Origin: Marinomonas profundimaris
Lineage (GTDB): Bacteria; Pseudomonadota; Gammaproteobacteria; Pseudomonadales; Marinomonadaceae
DNA: 64,000 nucleotides
Reading direction: 5' to 3'
Assembly: GCF_000508165.1 (NCBI RefSeq)
Contig: NZ_AYOZ01000004.1
Location: 1-64,000, forward strand
The position numbers were made by a program, and so were the translations under genes. Below, one piece after another: positions 26,026 to 34,914 of the stretch (position 1 is its first letter; each line of letters opens with the position of its first letter). Under the pieces are notes generated by a model. It was given only the letters and a program-made list of their open reading frames with translations, searched no databases and was not told the DNA's origin.

Positions 26026-27360
26026 TTATAAATAGGCTTCATATTCCACGTCAGAAATTTTGCTATACAACTTCTCTTGCTCTTGTTCTTTCACCGCGCT
26101 TAATACACGTATAAACGTGTCACCAAAGTATTCCTGCATGAACGAGCTCTTTTTAAATATTTCTGTGGCTTGCTCCCAACGGTTTGGCAGCAACGGAAAA
26201 TCTTCGCTCACAGAATAAGCATCACCTTCTATGGGCGCCACCGGCTCTAATTTTCGCTCAATACCATCCAACGCGGCACCTAATACTACCGCCAAGACCA
26301 AATACGGATTCGCATCCGCACCAGCAACACGATGCTCAATACGACGAGCAACCGTTGGACTTTCAGGTATGCGTATCGCAACGGTACGATTTTCATAACC
26401 CCAACTAGCAAAAGTAGGTGCGTGAGCCCCATTTTGAAAACGACGATAAGAGTTTAAATGTGGGGCAAAAATCAACATACTGTCTGCCATGTTATCCAAT
26501 AACCCAGCAACCGCATGTCTGAGTAACGGCGTGCCACTGTCGCCACCATCGTCAAACACATTTACACCATTTTCATCCAATAAACTGAAATGAACATGGA
26601 AACCATTGCCGCTTTTTTGTGCATAGGGTTTGGCCATAAAAGTTGCGCCATATTCATAATTTCTCGCAACACCTTTCACCAAACGCTTAAACATATTGGC
26701 GTGATCTGCCGCTAATAACGCGTCATCCACATGCTTCATGTTTATTTCAAACTGACCCGGACCTAACTCCGAAATAATCGTGTCAGCGGGAATGCCTTGC
26801 ACTTCGCAGGCCGATCTAACGTCGGCGAAGAAGTTCGACAATCCGTCCATTTCCTCAATCGAATAACAATCTGTGTCTGTTAAACGACGGCCATGACCTT
26901 CCGTCATTAACGGTTCTTGTGGTCTGCCCTTTGCTTCGGATTGTCCGTCTAGTAAGTAAAATTCCAATTCTGTGGCGACGACTGGCGTGTAACCAAGCGC
27001 TTTAAAACGCGCCACAGTGCTGGCTAATAACTGTCTTGGATCAGGAAGAAAAGGCGTGCCGTCTGGATTAAACATCATGGCCAAGATCTGATCTCTTGGG
27101 CTTTCCGACCACGGCACAGGAATGGGCGTATCATGGACAGGTAAGCAGATACCATCACTGTCTCCTGTTTCAAAGACCAAGCCATTTTCTATAACATCGT
27201 CTCCCCAGTGATCAAAGCCGATCACTGATTGAGGCAATTTCACACCGTCTTTCATGGCGCCTTCCAAGCCCGAAGCGGGAAGTCTTTTACCGCGTAAATT
27301 CCCATTCAAATCGGTTATAAAAAGATCGAACTCTTTGTCACCCACTACTTGTTCTGGCAT
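26026..27360 (-). CDS. Glutamine synthetase-family gamma-glutamyl amine ligase, PuuA-like (copy 2)
   Basis: A 444-residue GlnA/PuuA-family ligase. Core motifs are ELEFYL (131-136), GQFEIN (202-207), GNGFHVHFS (251-259), FAPHLNSYRR (298-307), NRTVAIRIP (324-332) and IEHRVAGADANPYL (341-354). It is clearly diverged from copy 1, including the first 60 residues, so the amine substrate may differ. It lies 99 nt upstream of potFGHI in the same direction. A 50-bp palindrome is centred about 75 nt before its ATG. Confidence 0.85.
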   Translation of the reverse strand: MPEQVVGDKEFDLFITDLNGNLRGKRLPASGLEGAMKDGVKLPQSVIGFDHWGDDVIENGLVFETGDSDGICLPVHDTPIPVPWSESPRDQILAMMFNPDGTPFLPDPRQLLASTVARFKALGYTPVVATELEFYLLDGQSEAKGRPQEPLMTEGHGRRLTDTDCYSIEEMDGLSNFFADVRSACEVQGIPADTIISELGPGQFEINMKHVDDALLAADHANMFKRLVKGVARNYEYGATFMAKPYAQKSGNGFHVHFSLLDENGVNVFDDGGDSGTPLLRHAVAGLLDNMADSMLIFAPHLNSYRRFQNGAHAPTFASWGYENRTVAIRIPESPTVARRIEHRVAGADANPYLVLAVVLGAALDGIERKLEPVAPIEGDAYSVSEDFPLLPNRWEQATEIFKKSSFMQEYFGDTFIRVLSAVKEQEQEKLYSKISDVEYEAYL

Positions 27361-27408
27361 AACCTGTTCTCACTTAAATATTTAAAATGTTGTTTCGCGC
27401 TAAAGGTT

Positions 27409-27458
27409 AACAATATAATTCTTTATCTTGTGATCACAATACAAAGAATTATATTGTT
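27409..27458. promoter_or_regulatory. 50-bp nested palindrome, probable GntR/FCD operator
   Basis: Outer arms of 16 bp match perfectly (27409-27424 with 27443-27458, AACAATATAATTCTTT and its complement). The centre is TTGTGATCACAA (27428-27439), itself a perfect palindrome. Only three bases on each side break the symmetry. It lies between the divergent PuuA-like copy 2 and the GntR gene. The TTGT-N4-ACAA core fits FCD-type GntR operators. Confidence 0.75.
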
Positions 27459-27573
27459 TCTAGTTTTACTCTTAGGCTTAACTTGAAGCGTTAAGTTACG
27501 CATCAAATGTCCGCCATTTTGTTAAAATGAACAACTGTTTTTATACAATAAAATAGTAATAAAGGATAAAAAG

Positions 27574-28290
27574 TTGAATAAAACGTCACCTCTGAACATT
27601 ACATTAACCGACAGAAAAGCAGGTGTAACTATCACCGAGTGGGTATATGACGTTTTAAGACACGCCGTGATGTGTGGGCAAATACTGCCGGGCAGAAGCT
27701 TAACCTTAAGGGAGCTGGCAAAGGTACTAGAGGTAAGTCCCATGCCCATTCGTGTGGCATTAAAGCGACTCAGTTCTGAACGAGCATTAGAAGTAAAAGA
27801 AAACCGCCGCATTATCGTGCCAACCATGACAGCAATGAAGTTCAATGAATTGTGTGAAACACGTATTTCCTTGGAAACGCACGCTGCGATTCGTGCACTG
27901 CCCTATGTTGATAGCGTAATTATGGCGCAACTTGAAGCGCTGGATGACAACATAGACTATGGTGGAGAGCTCGCTTCCATGGAGTCAAACATCACCCATA
28001 ACCACGCTTTTCATCGCATGCTTTATACCGCCAACCCGCACCAAATAAGCCTCCCTTTGATTGAAAGTTTATGGCTTCAACTTGGGCCATTTTTGCGCTT
28101 ATCCAATGAAAAAATGCAAGGCCACTTTGCCATAGACAGGCACAAAGAAGCCCTAATTGCGATTCGTCAGAAAAACCCTCTCGCACTACAACTTGCCATC
28201 GCCGCTGACATCCGTGAAGGATTTGCCTTTGTGGGAACACCTGAGTTATTGCATCAATTTCTAGAAGAATCGGCAGAATCTTCACAATAA
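27574..28290 (+). CDS. GntR-family transcriptional regulator (FCD domain)
   Basis: A 238-residue regulator. A winged helix at about 20-88 (LTLRELAKVLEVSPMPIRVA) is followed by an all-helical FCD ligand domain with the metal-site histidines in NHAFH and DRHKEAL. The start is TTG at 27574 with AAAGGA seven bases upstream. No ATG lies near it. Matching palindromes flank the gene at 27409 and 28320, so it probably controls itself, the divergent ligase and perhaps the LuxR-type gene. Confidence 0.87.
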   Translation: MNKTSPLNITLTDRKAGVTITEWVYDVLRHAVMCGQILPGRSLTLRELAKVLEVSPMPIRVALKRLSSERALEVKENRRIIVPTMTAMKFNELCETRISLETHAAIRALPYVDSVIMAQLEALDDNIDYGGELASMESNITHNHAFHRMLYTANPHQISLPLIESLWLQLGPFLRLSNEKMQGHFAIDRHKEALIAIRQKNPLALQLAIAADIREGFAFVGTPELLHQFLEESAESSQ

Positions 28291-28319
28291 AAAACCAAGA
28301 AAAACAAAGCTAAAAAGAC

Positions 28320-28339
28320 AATATTGTGATCACAATATT
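28320..28339. promoter_or_regulatory. 20-bp perfect palindrome, second GntR-type operator
   Basis: AATATTGTGATCACAATATT is a perfect palindrome with the same TTGTGATCACAA core as the site at 27428. It lies 30 nt after the GntR stop and 82 nt before the LuxR-type gene. Confidence 0.75.
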
Positions 28340-28420
28340 TACTATTAGATTTGATTCCCTTATGGTTAAAAGGCCATTATGTAACCAGCTACTTTTTTAT
28401 TTCAGTTGAGGATTCAGACA

Positions 28421-29257
28421 ATGTTGCCAAGCAAAGCCACTTCCGATGGCATTTCTGCGGAAACCTTGAAGGAGCTGGTGACATTAGTAAACCACCTACG
28501 AGTACCAAGCTTTCCGACTGTATTAGAACGTTTCCTAAGAGGATTATGCCACTTTGACACCATTATCATGGTCACCTACAAAAAGTCGTTTAAACCCATC
28601 ATCATTCATCCAAAAGACCGCTCTGAACACAGCTCAACACTGAACTTATACCTCAACACCGCTTACATGTTAGACCCATTATTTAACGGCATTTTAATGG
28701 GAACCGTGCCTGGTATTAGTCGCCTTATTGATATTGCTCCAGACTCATTCAAAGAAACCGAGTACTACCTAACCTGTTATCGAAAATTTGATTTAGTGGA
28801 CGAAATTAACCTTACCATTCCATTAGACGATAAAACCACGTGCGCCATTTCATTGGGGCGAAAAACGCACATGGGGTCGATTAAGCGCAGTGAAATGACA
28901 AAGCTGAGAGAAATATTTCCGCTACTTGAAGCCCTTATTAAGCAGTTTTGGTTGACTCAATCTCGAGGTTACGTGGATTATCAACCTTCAAATGGCCCAA
29001 TCAAACATGCTTTAAAAACCTTTGCCAGCGGCGTGCTTACACACAGAGAACAAGAAGTCCTTGGGTTGATCCTACGTGGGCATTCTTCCAAAGCCATCGC
29101 CGAGGAACTCGGCATTAGTGCCGGCACAGTAAAGGTTCACAGAAAAAACATTCATGCACGTTTAGACACGTCCACTCAGTCTGAAATTTTCACTTTATTC
29201 TTAGATCACCTAGAAGAATTAGATCAAGCCAAGACGGCTGTCGAAGAAGAATCTTAA
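28421..29257 (+). CDS. LuxR-family transcriptional regulator
   Basis: A 278-residue protein with a C-terminal LuxR/GerE helix-turn-helix (about 204-250: LTHREQEVLGLILRG, then AEELGISAGTVKVHRKNI). The N-terminal 195 residues have no receiver-domain motifs and no clear homoserine-lactone pocket signature. The ATG at 28421 is chosen because GAGGA lies eight bases upstream. A TTG 15 nt earlier sits on that site. It may bind the TACC-N8-GGTA boxes near the puu-like genes. Confidence 0.86.
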   Translation: MLPSKATSDGISAETLKELVTLVNHLRVPSFPTVLERFLRGLCHFDTIIMVTYKKSFKPIIIHPKDRSEHSSTLNLYLNTAYMLDPLFNGILMGTVPGISRLIDIAPDSFKETEYYLTCYRKFDLVDEINLTIPLDDKTTCAISLGRKTHMGSIKRSEMTKLREIFPLLEALIKQFWLTQSRGYVDYQPSNGPIKHALKTFASGVLTHREQEVLGLILRGHSSKAIAEELGISAGTVKVHRKNIHARLDTSTQSEIFTLFLDHLEELDQAKTAVEEES

Positions 29258-29288
29258 GCTTAACTAAGCAACGCATTATCCGCCCAAT

Positions 29289-29317
29289 AAAAAAGCCCTT
29301 TTGTACAAAAAGGGCTT
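29289..29317 (-). terminator. Intrinsic terminator after puuB-like copy 2
   Basis: AAGCCCTTTT/AAAAGGGCTT arms (29293-29317 overall) around a short centre, with a T-rich tail on the minus strand. It lies 40 nt after the oxidoreductase stop and could also end the convergent LuxR-type transcript. Confidence 0.88.
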
Positions 29318-29356
29318 CCACATCACTCTGACAATTCACTCAGCCGATACTGACAT

Positions 29357-30652
29357 CTAGATTCCAAGTTTATCTCGCAACGCATAATACGCCGCTCCAA
29401 TTGCAGTATAAGGAATCCTAAAGCGTCGACCACCAGGAAATGGGTACTGTGGCAAGCCGGCAAACACATCAAAACGCGTTGTGTTCCCCTGTATCGCCTC
29501 ACATAACACCTTCCCCATCAAGTGAGTACTGGTCACGCCATGACCGCTGTAACCTTGTGCGTAATAGACATTTTGACCAATACGCCCAACTTGAGGCAGT
29601 CGCATCAGCGTCAGTAAAAAATTGCCCGTCCACGCGTGGTCTATTTTAACGTTACTTAATGCCGGAAATGTTTTCAGCATTTTAGGAACAATCAACGCTT
29701 CCACTTTTTCTGGTTCGCGTGCGCCATACGTCGTGCCGCCGCCATAGATCAAGCGACCATCACCAGACAGTCGGAAATAGTCCAATAAATAATTGCAGTC
29801 TTCCACGCAAACATCACTCGGAAGAATGGCTTTTTGCTGTTCTTGCGTTAATGGTTCTGTGGCAATGATTTGCGTGCCACAAGGCATCGAGTTTTTCTCA
29901 ACTTCCGGAATAATTCCCGTGATATATGCATTACCCGCCACAATCACGTGCTTGGCACTTACCGAGCCTTTTTCCGTCGTTACCGTAGCAAGCTCACCTT
30001 CCACCTTTGCTTCCTGAACCTTGGTGACAGGAGAGGCTTCATAAATAACGCCACCCAAAGATTCAAATGCAGCCGCTTCACCCAACACCAAATTCAAAGG
30101 GTGAACATGGCCGCTCAGACGATCCAACAAACCACCCACATAACGATCTGTACCAATGTGTTTTTGAATGTCCGTCGCAGACAACAACTCTAATTTGTCA
30201 TTACCGTGAGATTCCCAAAGTGCTTTTTTAGCCTTGAGCTCTTCAAACTGCTTAGCATTACAAGCCGCGAAAATACCGCCTTCTTTCAAGTCACAATCAA
30301 TGTTGTATTTTGCAACGCGCTCGCGAATCACCGCTTGACCTTCAAATGCCATAGACGCCATTTGCTCGCCAACATATTCACCATAATGCCGCTTAATAAA
30401 ATCAATATCACGGCTATAGCTGTTTACCAATTGACCGCCATTTCGACCTGACGCACCAAAGCCTATACGGCTCTCTTCCAAGACAATGACCTTATAACCA
30501 GCCTCAGCCAGATGAAGTGCAGAAGAGATTCCTGTAAAACCTGCACCCACGATACAAACATCACATTGATGCTCACCAACAAGCTCAGGACGAAGCACAG
30601 TATCGTTCGCTGACGCGGCATAATACGAATTAGTATGAGAAGGAAATGACAT
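29357..30652 (-). CDS. FAD-dependent oxidoreductase, PuuB-like (copy 2)
   Basis: A 431-residue DAO-type flavoprotein, paralogue of copy 1. GAGFTG at 36-41 and GASGRNGGQ at 66-74 sit at the same residues as in copy 1. The C-terminal AQGYSGHGVTSTHLMGKVLC is the second cofactor region. The ATG at 30652 is preferred over one at 30664 because GAGG lies six bases upstream. Box B of the TACC-N8-GGTA family lies 138 nt before the start. It would oxidise the gamma-glutamyl amine made by a PuuA-like ligase. Confidence 0.86.
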   Translation of the reverse strand: MSFPSHTNSYYAASANDTVLRPELVGEHQCDVCIVGAGFTGISSALHLAEAGYKVIVLEESRIGFGASGRNGGQLVNSYSRDIDFIKRHYGEYVGEQMASMAFEGQAVIRERVAKYNIDCDLKEGGIFAACNAKQFEELKAKKALWESHGNDKLELLSATDIQKHIGTDRYVGGLLDRLSGHVHPLNLVLGEAAAFESLGGVIYEASPVTKVQEAKVEGELATVTTEKGSVSAKHVIVAGNAYITGIIPEVEKNSMPCGTQIIATEPLTQEQQKAILPSDVCVEDCNYLLDYFRLSGDGRLIYGGGTTYGAREPEKVEALIVPKMLKTFPALSNVKIDHAWTGNFLLTLMRLPQVGRIGQNVYYAQGYSGHGVTSTHLMGKVLCEAIQGNTTRFDVFAGLPQYPFPGGRRFRIPYTAIGAAYYALRDKLGI

Positions 30653-30790
30653 AAACAACCTCATCTAAGGCACCCAATTTCAAGGGGCATTGTCTAAATG
30701 AAACAGGCAGTAAAAGAACTCGCCCAGTTTTTCGAACAGCGCATTGCATTCAATGTCGCCATTCTAAAAACTACCCGCCATACACTGATA

Positions 30791-30806
30791 TACCCTTAAA
30801 GGGGTA
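30791..30806 (-). promoter_or_regulatory. TACC-N8-GGTA box B, before puuB-like copy 2
   Basis: On the minus strand TACCCCTTTAAGGGTA, nearly a perfect palindrome. It lies in the gap between the aldehyde dehydrogenase stop and the oxidase start and points towards the oxidase, as box A points towards the ligase. Confidence 0.65.
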
Positions 30807-30841
30807 GGCTCAGCATAAGTCAGTTTTGTGGCTTTATTTCC

Positions 30842-32329
30842 TTACAAACGAATCCATACATTTTTCAATTCAGTGTATTTTTCCATCGCATGAAGCGATT
30901 TATCACGCCCATTTCCAGACGCTTTCACACCGCCAAATGGCACCGTTGTATCGCCGTCGCCCCATGTATTCACCCACACCATGCCGCTCTCTAATTGACG
31001 ACTAACACGATGCGCCCGTGACAAGTCGCTGGTCCAGATCGACGCTCCTAAGCCGTATTTAGAATCGTTCGCCAGTGCGACACCTTCTTCTTCTGTATCA
31101 AAAGTAGAGACCGCCAATACTGGGCCGAATATCTCTTCACGGACAAATTTCATTTGATTTTTTGCGTCCGCGAAAATCGTTGGATTCACAAAGAAGCCTT
31201 TCCCTTCTTGATACTCTGGCAAGCCGCCCAATAACAAGGTTGCACCGTCTTGTTGAGCACTATTAATAAATTTCGCCATGGTGTCCATTTGGTTTTTATC
31301 GACCAATGGCCCCATATTGGTCGCTGGATTGAGCGGATCACCAGGGACGTACGCCTTTGAGGCTTTAATCAATTCCACCATGAAAGCGTCTTTAATGCTG
31401 CTTTGTACATACAAACGAGAGCAAGCAATGCACACCTCGCCCTGATTGGTAAAAATAGCCGCCGCCGCCCCTTGGGCTGCTTTCACAATGTCTTTGTAAT
31501 CATCAAACACCAAGCAAGGAGACTTACCACCGGCTTCGATCCAAACACGCTTCAGGTTCGATTGCCCAGAATACTCCATCAACATGCCAGCAACTCGAGT
31601 TGAACCCGTAAACGCCAACACCTGAACATCATGATGCAATGCCAGCGCTTTGCCCGCCGTATGTCCAAAACCAGGCAATACATTAAACACACCATCTGGC
31701 ATACCGGCTTGCGTGGCCAATTCAGCCAAACGCAACACACTCAAAGGTGACTTTTCAGAGGGTTTTAGAATAACGCTGTTGCCTGCCGCCAAGGCCGGTG
31801 CAATTTTCCATGTCGCCATCATCAATGGGTAATTCCACGGCGTAATCGCCGCAACAACACCAATCGGCTCATGGCTGATTAGCGCTAGATTCTGCCCGTT
31901 CGTCGGTGCGATTTCACCGTAGAGTTTGTCAATGCCTTCTGCCGTCCAGCGAATGCAATCGATGGAATCGGGAATATCAATGTCCACCATTTCGCTGATG
32001 GACTTCCCCATGTCTAATGTATCCAACACGGCAAACTCATCTTGATGCTGAGCCAATAAATCCGCCCACTTCAGCATGATATTTTTACGATCACGGGGCG
32101 CCATTTTTGACCAGACGCCACTCTTGAAGGCCTTTCCTGCCGCTTCAACGGCAACATCGACATCCGCCGAGTCAGTACTCGACACCTTAGCCAAGACCGT
32201 TTCTGTTGAAGGGTTCACACAATCAAACGTCTCGCCACTTAATGCAGACACAAATTGACCATTAATATACGCTTGATTTGGAATCGTAATCTCGGCGGCT
32301 AATCGCTGCCATTCTTCATACGTTTTCAT
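30842..32329 (-). CDS. puuC: Aldehyde dehydrogenase, PuuC-like
   Basis: A 495-residue NAD(P)-dependent aldehyde dehydrogenase. The cofactor motif FTGSTRVAG is at 240-248. Catalytic Glu265 lies in WIEAGGKSP and Cys300 in NQGEVCIACSR. Length and motifs match the gamma-glutamyl-aminobutyraldehyde dehydrogenase (PuuC) group. The ATG at 32329 is preferred over a longer frame to 32386 because GAGGGAAG lies just upstream. It follows the PuuB-like step, oxidising the aldehyde to the acid. Box C lies 84 nt before the start. Confidence 0.9.
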   Translation of the reverse strand: MKTYEEWQRLAAEITIPNQAYINGQFVSALSGETFDCVNPSTETVLAKVSSTDSADVDVAVEAAGKAFKSGVWSKMAPRDRKNIMLKWADLLAQHQDEFAVLDTLDMGKSISEMVDIDIPDSIDCIRWTAEGIDKLYGEIAPTNGQNLALISHEPIGVVAAITPWNYPLMMATWKIAPALAAGNSVILKPSEKSPLSVLRLAELATQAGMPDGVFNVLPGFGHTAGKALALHHDVQVLAFTGSTRVAGMLMEYSGQSNLKRVWIEAGGKSPCLVFDDYKDIVKAAQGAAAAIFTNQGEVCIACSRLYVQSSIKDAFMVELIKASKAYVPGDPLNPATNMGPLVDKNQMDTMAKFINSAQQDGATLLLGGLPEYQEGKGFFVNPTIFADAKNQMKFVREEIFGPVLAVSTFDTEEEGVALANDSKYGLGASIWTSDLSRAHRVSRQLESGMVWVNTWGDGDTTVPFGGVKASGNGRDKSLHAMEKYTELKNVWIRL

Positions 32330-32413
32330 CTTGCTTCCCTCGGGTGCAACACCCAGTCTGAAAAATTGTTTATACCATACCTTCACGCTAGTAAATCGCC
32401 CCTTAAAAAGCCA

Positions 32414-32429
32414 TATCTCCTAAGGGGTA
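32414..32429 (-). promoter_or_regulatory. TACC-N8-GGTA box C, before the aldehyde dehydrogenase
   Basis: On the minus strand TACCCCTTAGGAGATA. It is identical to box A at 14 of 16 positions, in the same orientation relative to the gene. Confidence 0.65.
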
Positions 32430-32510
32430 TAACGAAACACAAGAGCAGAAAGCAAACGCAACAAACCATGACATTAGGCTTATTCAACACCTTTACTTTC
32501 ATTGCGACGA

Positions 32511-32544
32511 AAAAAAAGCCTTAGTAAAAACTAAAGCTTTTTTT
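32511..32544 (-). terminator. Intrinsic terminator after the OsmC-like gene
   Basis: AAAGC-x-TTAG/CTAA-x-GCTTT arms (10 bp with one mismatch) and a run of T on the minus strand, 20 nt after the OsmC-like stop. A run of T also follows on the plus strand. Confidence 0.85.
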
Positions 32545-32564
32545 AATAAGCGACAGGATCGCAG

Positions 32565-32972
32565 TTATTCGACGTCAATAACCTCGAAGCTATGAACGAT
32601 CTTAACACCGCCTCGCTCTAGCATTAATGAAGCTGAGCAATATTCTTCAGCCGACAACTTCACAGCACGAGCCACAACGTTTTCTTTCAGTTTGCGCCCA
32701 CTGACCACGAAATGAACTCGAATTTCGGTAAAAACAGAAGGCACGGTATCCGCACGATCTGCATCAATTTGCGCCACACAAGACACGACATCTTGGCGTG
32801 CTTTTTTAAGAATTCCAACCACGTCATAAGAAGTACAGCCGCCTAACCCTGCAAGCAAAAGCTCCATTGGTCTTGGCCCGGCAACTTGGTTACCATCAAT
32901 TTCTATCTTAAAACCAGATCCGGTCTCTGCGGTAAAATGCACATCTTCTTGCCAACTAACATTCGTCTTCAT
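32565..32972 (-). CDS. OsmC/Ohr-family protein
   Basis: A 135-residue OsmC-like protein, a family of thiol-dependent peroxidases and stress proteins. It has the pattern PMELLLAGLGGCTSYDVVGI (about 36-55, first Cys near 47) and the second region VKLSAEEYCSASLML (second Cys near 113). AAGGTGA precedes the ATG. It follows trpC in the same direction by 42 nt, but no shared role is evident. Confidence 0.85.
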   Translation of the reverse strand: MKTNVSWQEDVHFTAETGSGFKIEIDGNQVAGPRPMELLLAGLGGCTSYDVVGILKKARQDVVSCVAQIDADRADTVPSVFTEIRVHFVVSGRKLKENVVARAVKLSAEEYCSASLMLERGGVKIVHSFEVIDVE

Positions 32973-33014
32973 AATTCACCTTACTCATTCTTATTATGGC
33001 TGAAGCGATTGTTT

Positions 33015-33851
33015 CTAAGATTGAAACAACTCAGCCAATTTTTCACCTGGATCATCAGCGCGCATAAACGCTTCGCCAACCAAAAATGCATGGATGTCTT
33101 TTTCACGCATCAGAGCCACATCGTCACGTGTATGAATGCCACTTTCTGTCACGATCAGACGATCAGACGGCACGCTGCCCATTAATTCAAACGTATGATC
33201 TAGACTCAATTCAAACGTATGCAAATCACGGTTATTGATGCCCAATAACTCCGTCTCGGTAAACTCGAGCGCCAATTCCATTTCAGGACGATTATGCACT
33301 TCGACCAAAACGTCCATGCCAAGATCACGCGCCATACCATCTAAAGCACGTAATTTTTCGCCGCTTAAGCACGCCGCGATCAACAAAATACAATCTGCTC
33401 CAATCGCTCGAGCTTCTAACACTTGATATTCATCGACAATAAAATCTTTACGAATAACAGGAAGTTGACACGCCGCACGCGCCTCTACTAAAAAGTCTTC
33501 GTGGCCTTGAAAAAAGTCTTTATCGGTCAGTACGGACAAACACGCCGCACCGCCTTTTTCATAAGATCTGGCAATATCCGCTGGCAAAAAAGGATTACGC
33601 AATACGCCTTTACTCGGAGACGCCTGCTTAATTTCAGCAATGACCCCCGCTTGGCCGTTGGCGATTTTATGTCTCAACGCTTGAGCAAAACCACGTGGCG
33701 CATTGTGTACATTCGCCACAGACGCCGCCACTTCTAAATTGCCATAAGGCGTATGAGATTTACGCTCAATAATTTCTTCGTATTTTCGAGCGACTATCTT
33801 CTTTAAAATCGTCGGTGTTTCTATTTGCATTAGGCTACTGCTCCTATTCAT
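33015..33851 (-). CDS. trpC: Indole-3-glycerol phosphate synthase TrpC
   Basis: A 278-residue TIM-barrel enzyme for the fourth step of tryptophan synthesis, ring closure of CdRP. Motifs include [16 protein letters not shown] (about 75-90), [28 protein letters not shown] and [12 protein letters not shown]. The ATG at 33851 overlaps the trpD stop (TAATG). Another ATG at 33830 has GGAG upstream and may be the true start, giving 271 residues. It is the third gene of trpGDC. Confidence 0.96.
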   Translation of the reverse strand: MNRSSSLMQIETPTILKKIVARKYEEIIERKSHTPYGNLEVAASVANVHNAPRGFAQALRHKIANGQAGVIAEIKQASPSKGVLRNPFLPADIARSYEKGGAACLSVLTDKDFFQGHEDFLVEARAACQLPVIRKDFIVDEYQVLEARAIGADCILLIAACLSGEKLRALDGMARDLGMDVLVEVHNRPEMELALEFTETELLGINNRDLHTFELSLDHTFELMGSVPSDRLIVTESGIHTRDDVALMREKDIHAFLVGEAFMRADDPGEKLAELFQS

Positions 33852-34891
33852 TACAGTGAGTCAGGACTCATAAAACAACGTGTAAAACTGGCCAATTCGG
33901 CCATTTTAACCTTGGCCATGCCGCCGCCAATCACATCTTCCGCAATATTCACGCCTTCGGCCAATGTATCGGCAACACCCGATACATAAATCGCCGCACC
34001 GGCATTCAAAGCCACAATGTCTCTCGCAGGGTTTATTTTGCCTTTCCCTTCTAAAGCGACTTTGATTAACGCCAAACTCTCGCTGGCATCAAAGGCCTGA
34101 ATGGCATCGACAGACTGTGTTGGAATACCAAAATCTTCTGGTGAAATTTTGTACTCAACAATGACGCCGTCTTTCAGTTCTGCCACGTAGGTAGATGCCG
34201 CAATACTAATTTCATCCAAACCGTCTTCGGAATGCACCACCATCACGTGCTCACTTCCCAAGGCTTTTAATACTTCCGCTATCGGACGAACCCATTTTTG
34301 ATGGAACACGCCCATAACCTGACGCTTCGCATTGGCTGGATTCGTTAATGGGCCCAGTAAGTTGAAAATTGTACGGGTCGCCATTTCTTTACGAGGACCA
34401 ACCGCGTATTTCATCGCCGAATGATGATTCGGCGCAAACATGAAACCCAAGCCAATTTCTTCAACGCTTCGACAAACTTGTTCCGCGTCCAACCCTAGAT
34501 AAATGCCCGCTTGCTCTAAGACATCGGCACTACCAGATTTAGACGACACTGAACGCCCACCATGTTTGGCAACCTTGCCACCCGCCGCCGCCACAACAAA
34601 CGCCGACGCCGTTGACACATTAAACAGATTACTGCCGTCGCCGCCAGTGCCACAAGTATCCACAACATGTTCAAGATCTAGCTCAACTTTGCTGGATAAC
34701 TCACGCATGACCTGCGCCGCCGCGGTAATTTCTTCGACGGATTCGCCTTTCATTCTCAAACCGATCAGAAACCCACCAATTTGTGCTGGTGTGGCTTTTC
34801 CCGTCATGATGTCATTCATCACAATTCGCATTTCGTCGCCGCTCAAATCTTGGCGCTCAACTACGGCAGCAATTGCCTTTTGAATATCCAC
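33851..34891 (-). CDS. trpD: Anthranilate phosphoribosyltransferase TrpD
   Basis: A 346-residue enzyme that adds phosphoribose to anthranilate. It carries [17 protein letters not shown] (PRPP-binding), [18 protein letters not shown] and [10 protein letters not shown]. The start is GTG at 34891, with GGAGAGG upstream. It lies 23 nt after trpG and overlaps trpC by one base. Confidence 0.97.
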   Translation of the reverse strand: MDIQKAIAAVVERQDLSGDEMRIVMNDIMTGKATPAQIGGFLIGLRMKGESVEEITAAAQVMRELSSKVELDLEHVVDTCGTGGDGSNLFNVSTASAFVVAAAGGKVAKHGGRSVSSKSGSADVLEQAGIYLGLDAEQVCRSVEEIGLGFMFAPNHHSAMKYAVGPRKEMATRTIFNLLGPLTNPANAKRQVMGVFHQKWVRPIAEVLKALGSEHVMVVHSEDGLDEISIAASTYVAELKDGVIVEYKISPEDFGIPTQSVDAIQAFDASESLALIKVALEGKGKINPARDIVALNAGAAIYVSGVADTLAEGVNIAEDVIGGGMAKVKMAELASFTRCFMSPDSL

Positions 34892-34914
34892 CAGCCTCTC
34901 CTATCGTGTTAAAA

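Noticed and set aside
18393..27360. Housekeeping glutamine synthetase GlnA
   Set aside because: Both copies have about 445 residues and PuuA-like context with oxidase, dehydrogenase and polyamine transport. The 12-mer adenylylated GlnA type does not fit.
16870..32400. Mobile genomic island integrated at the tRNA
   Set aside because: No integrase, no transposase and no second copy of the tRNA 3' end were seen. Base composition is not clearly different. Kept only as a question.
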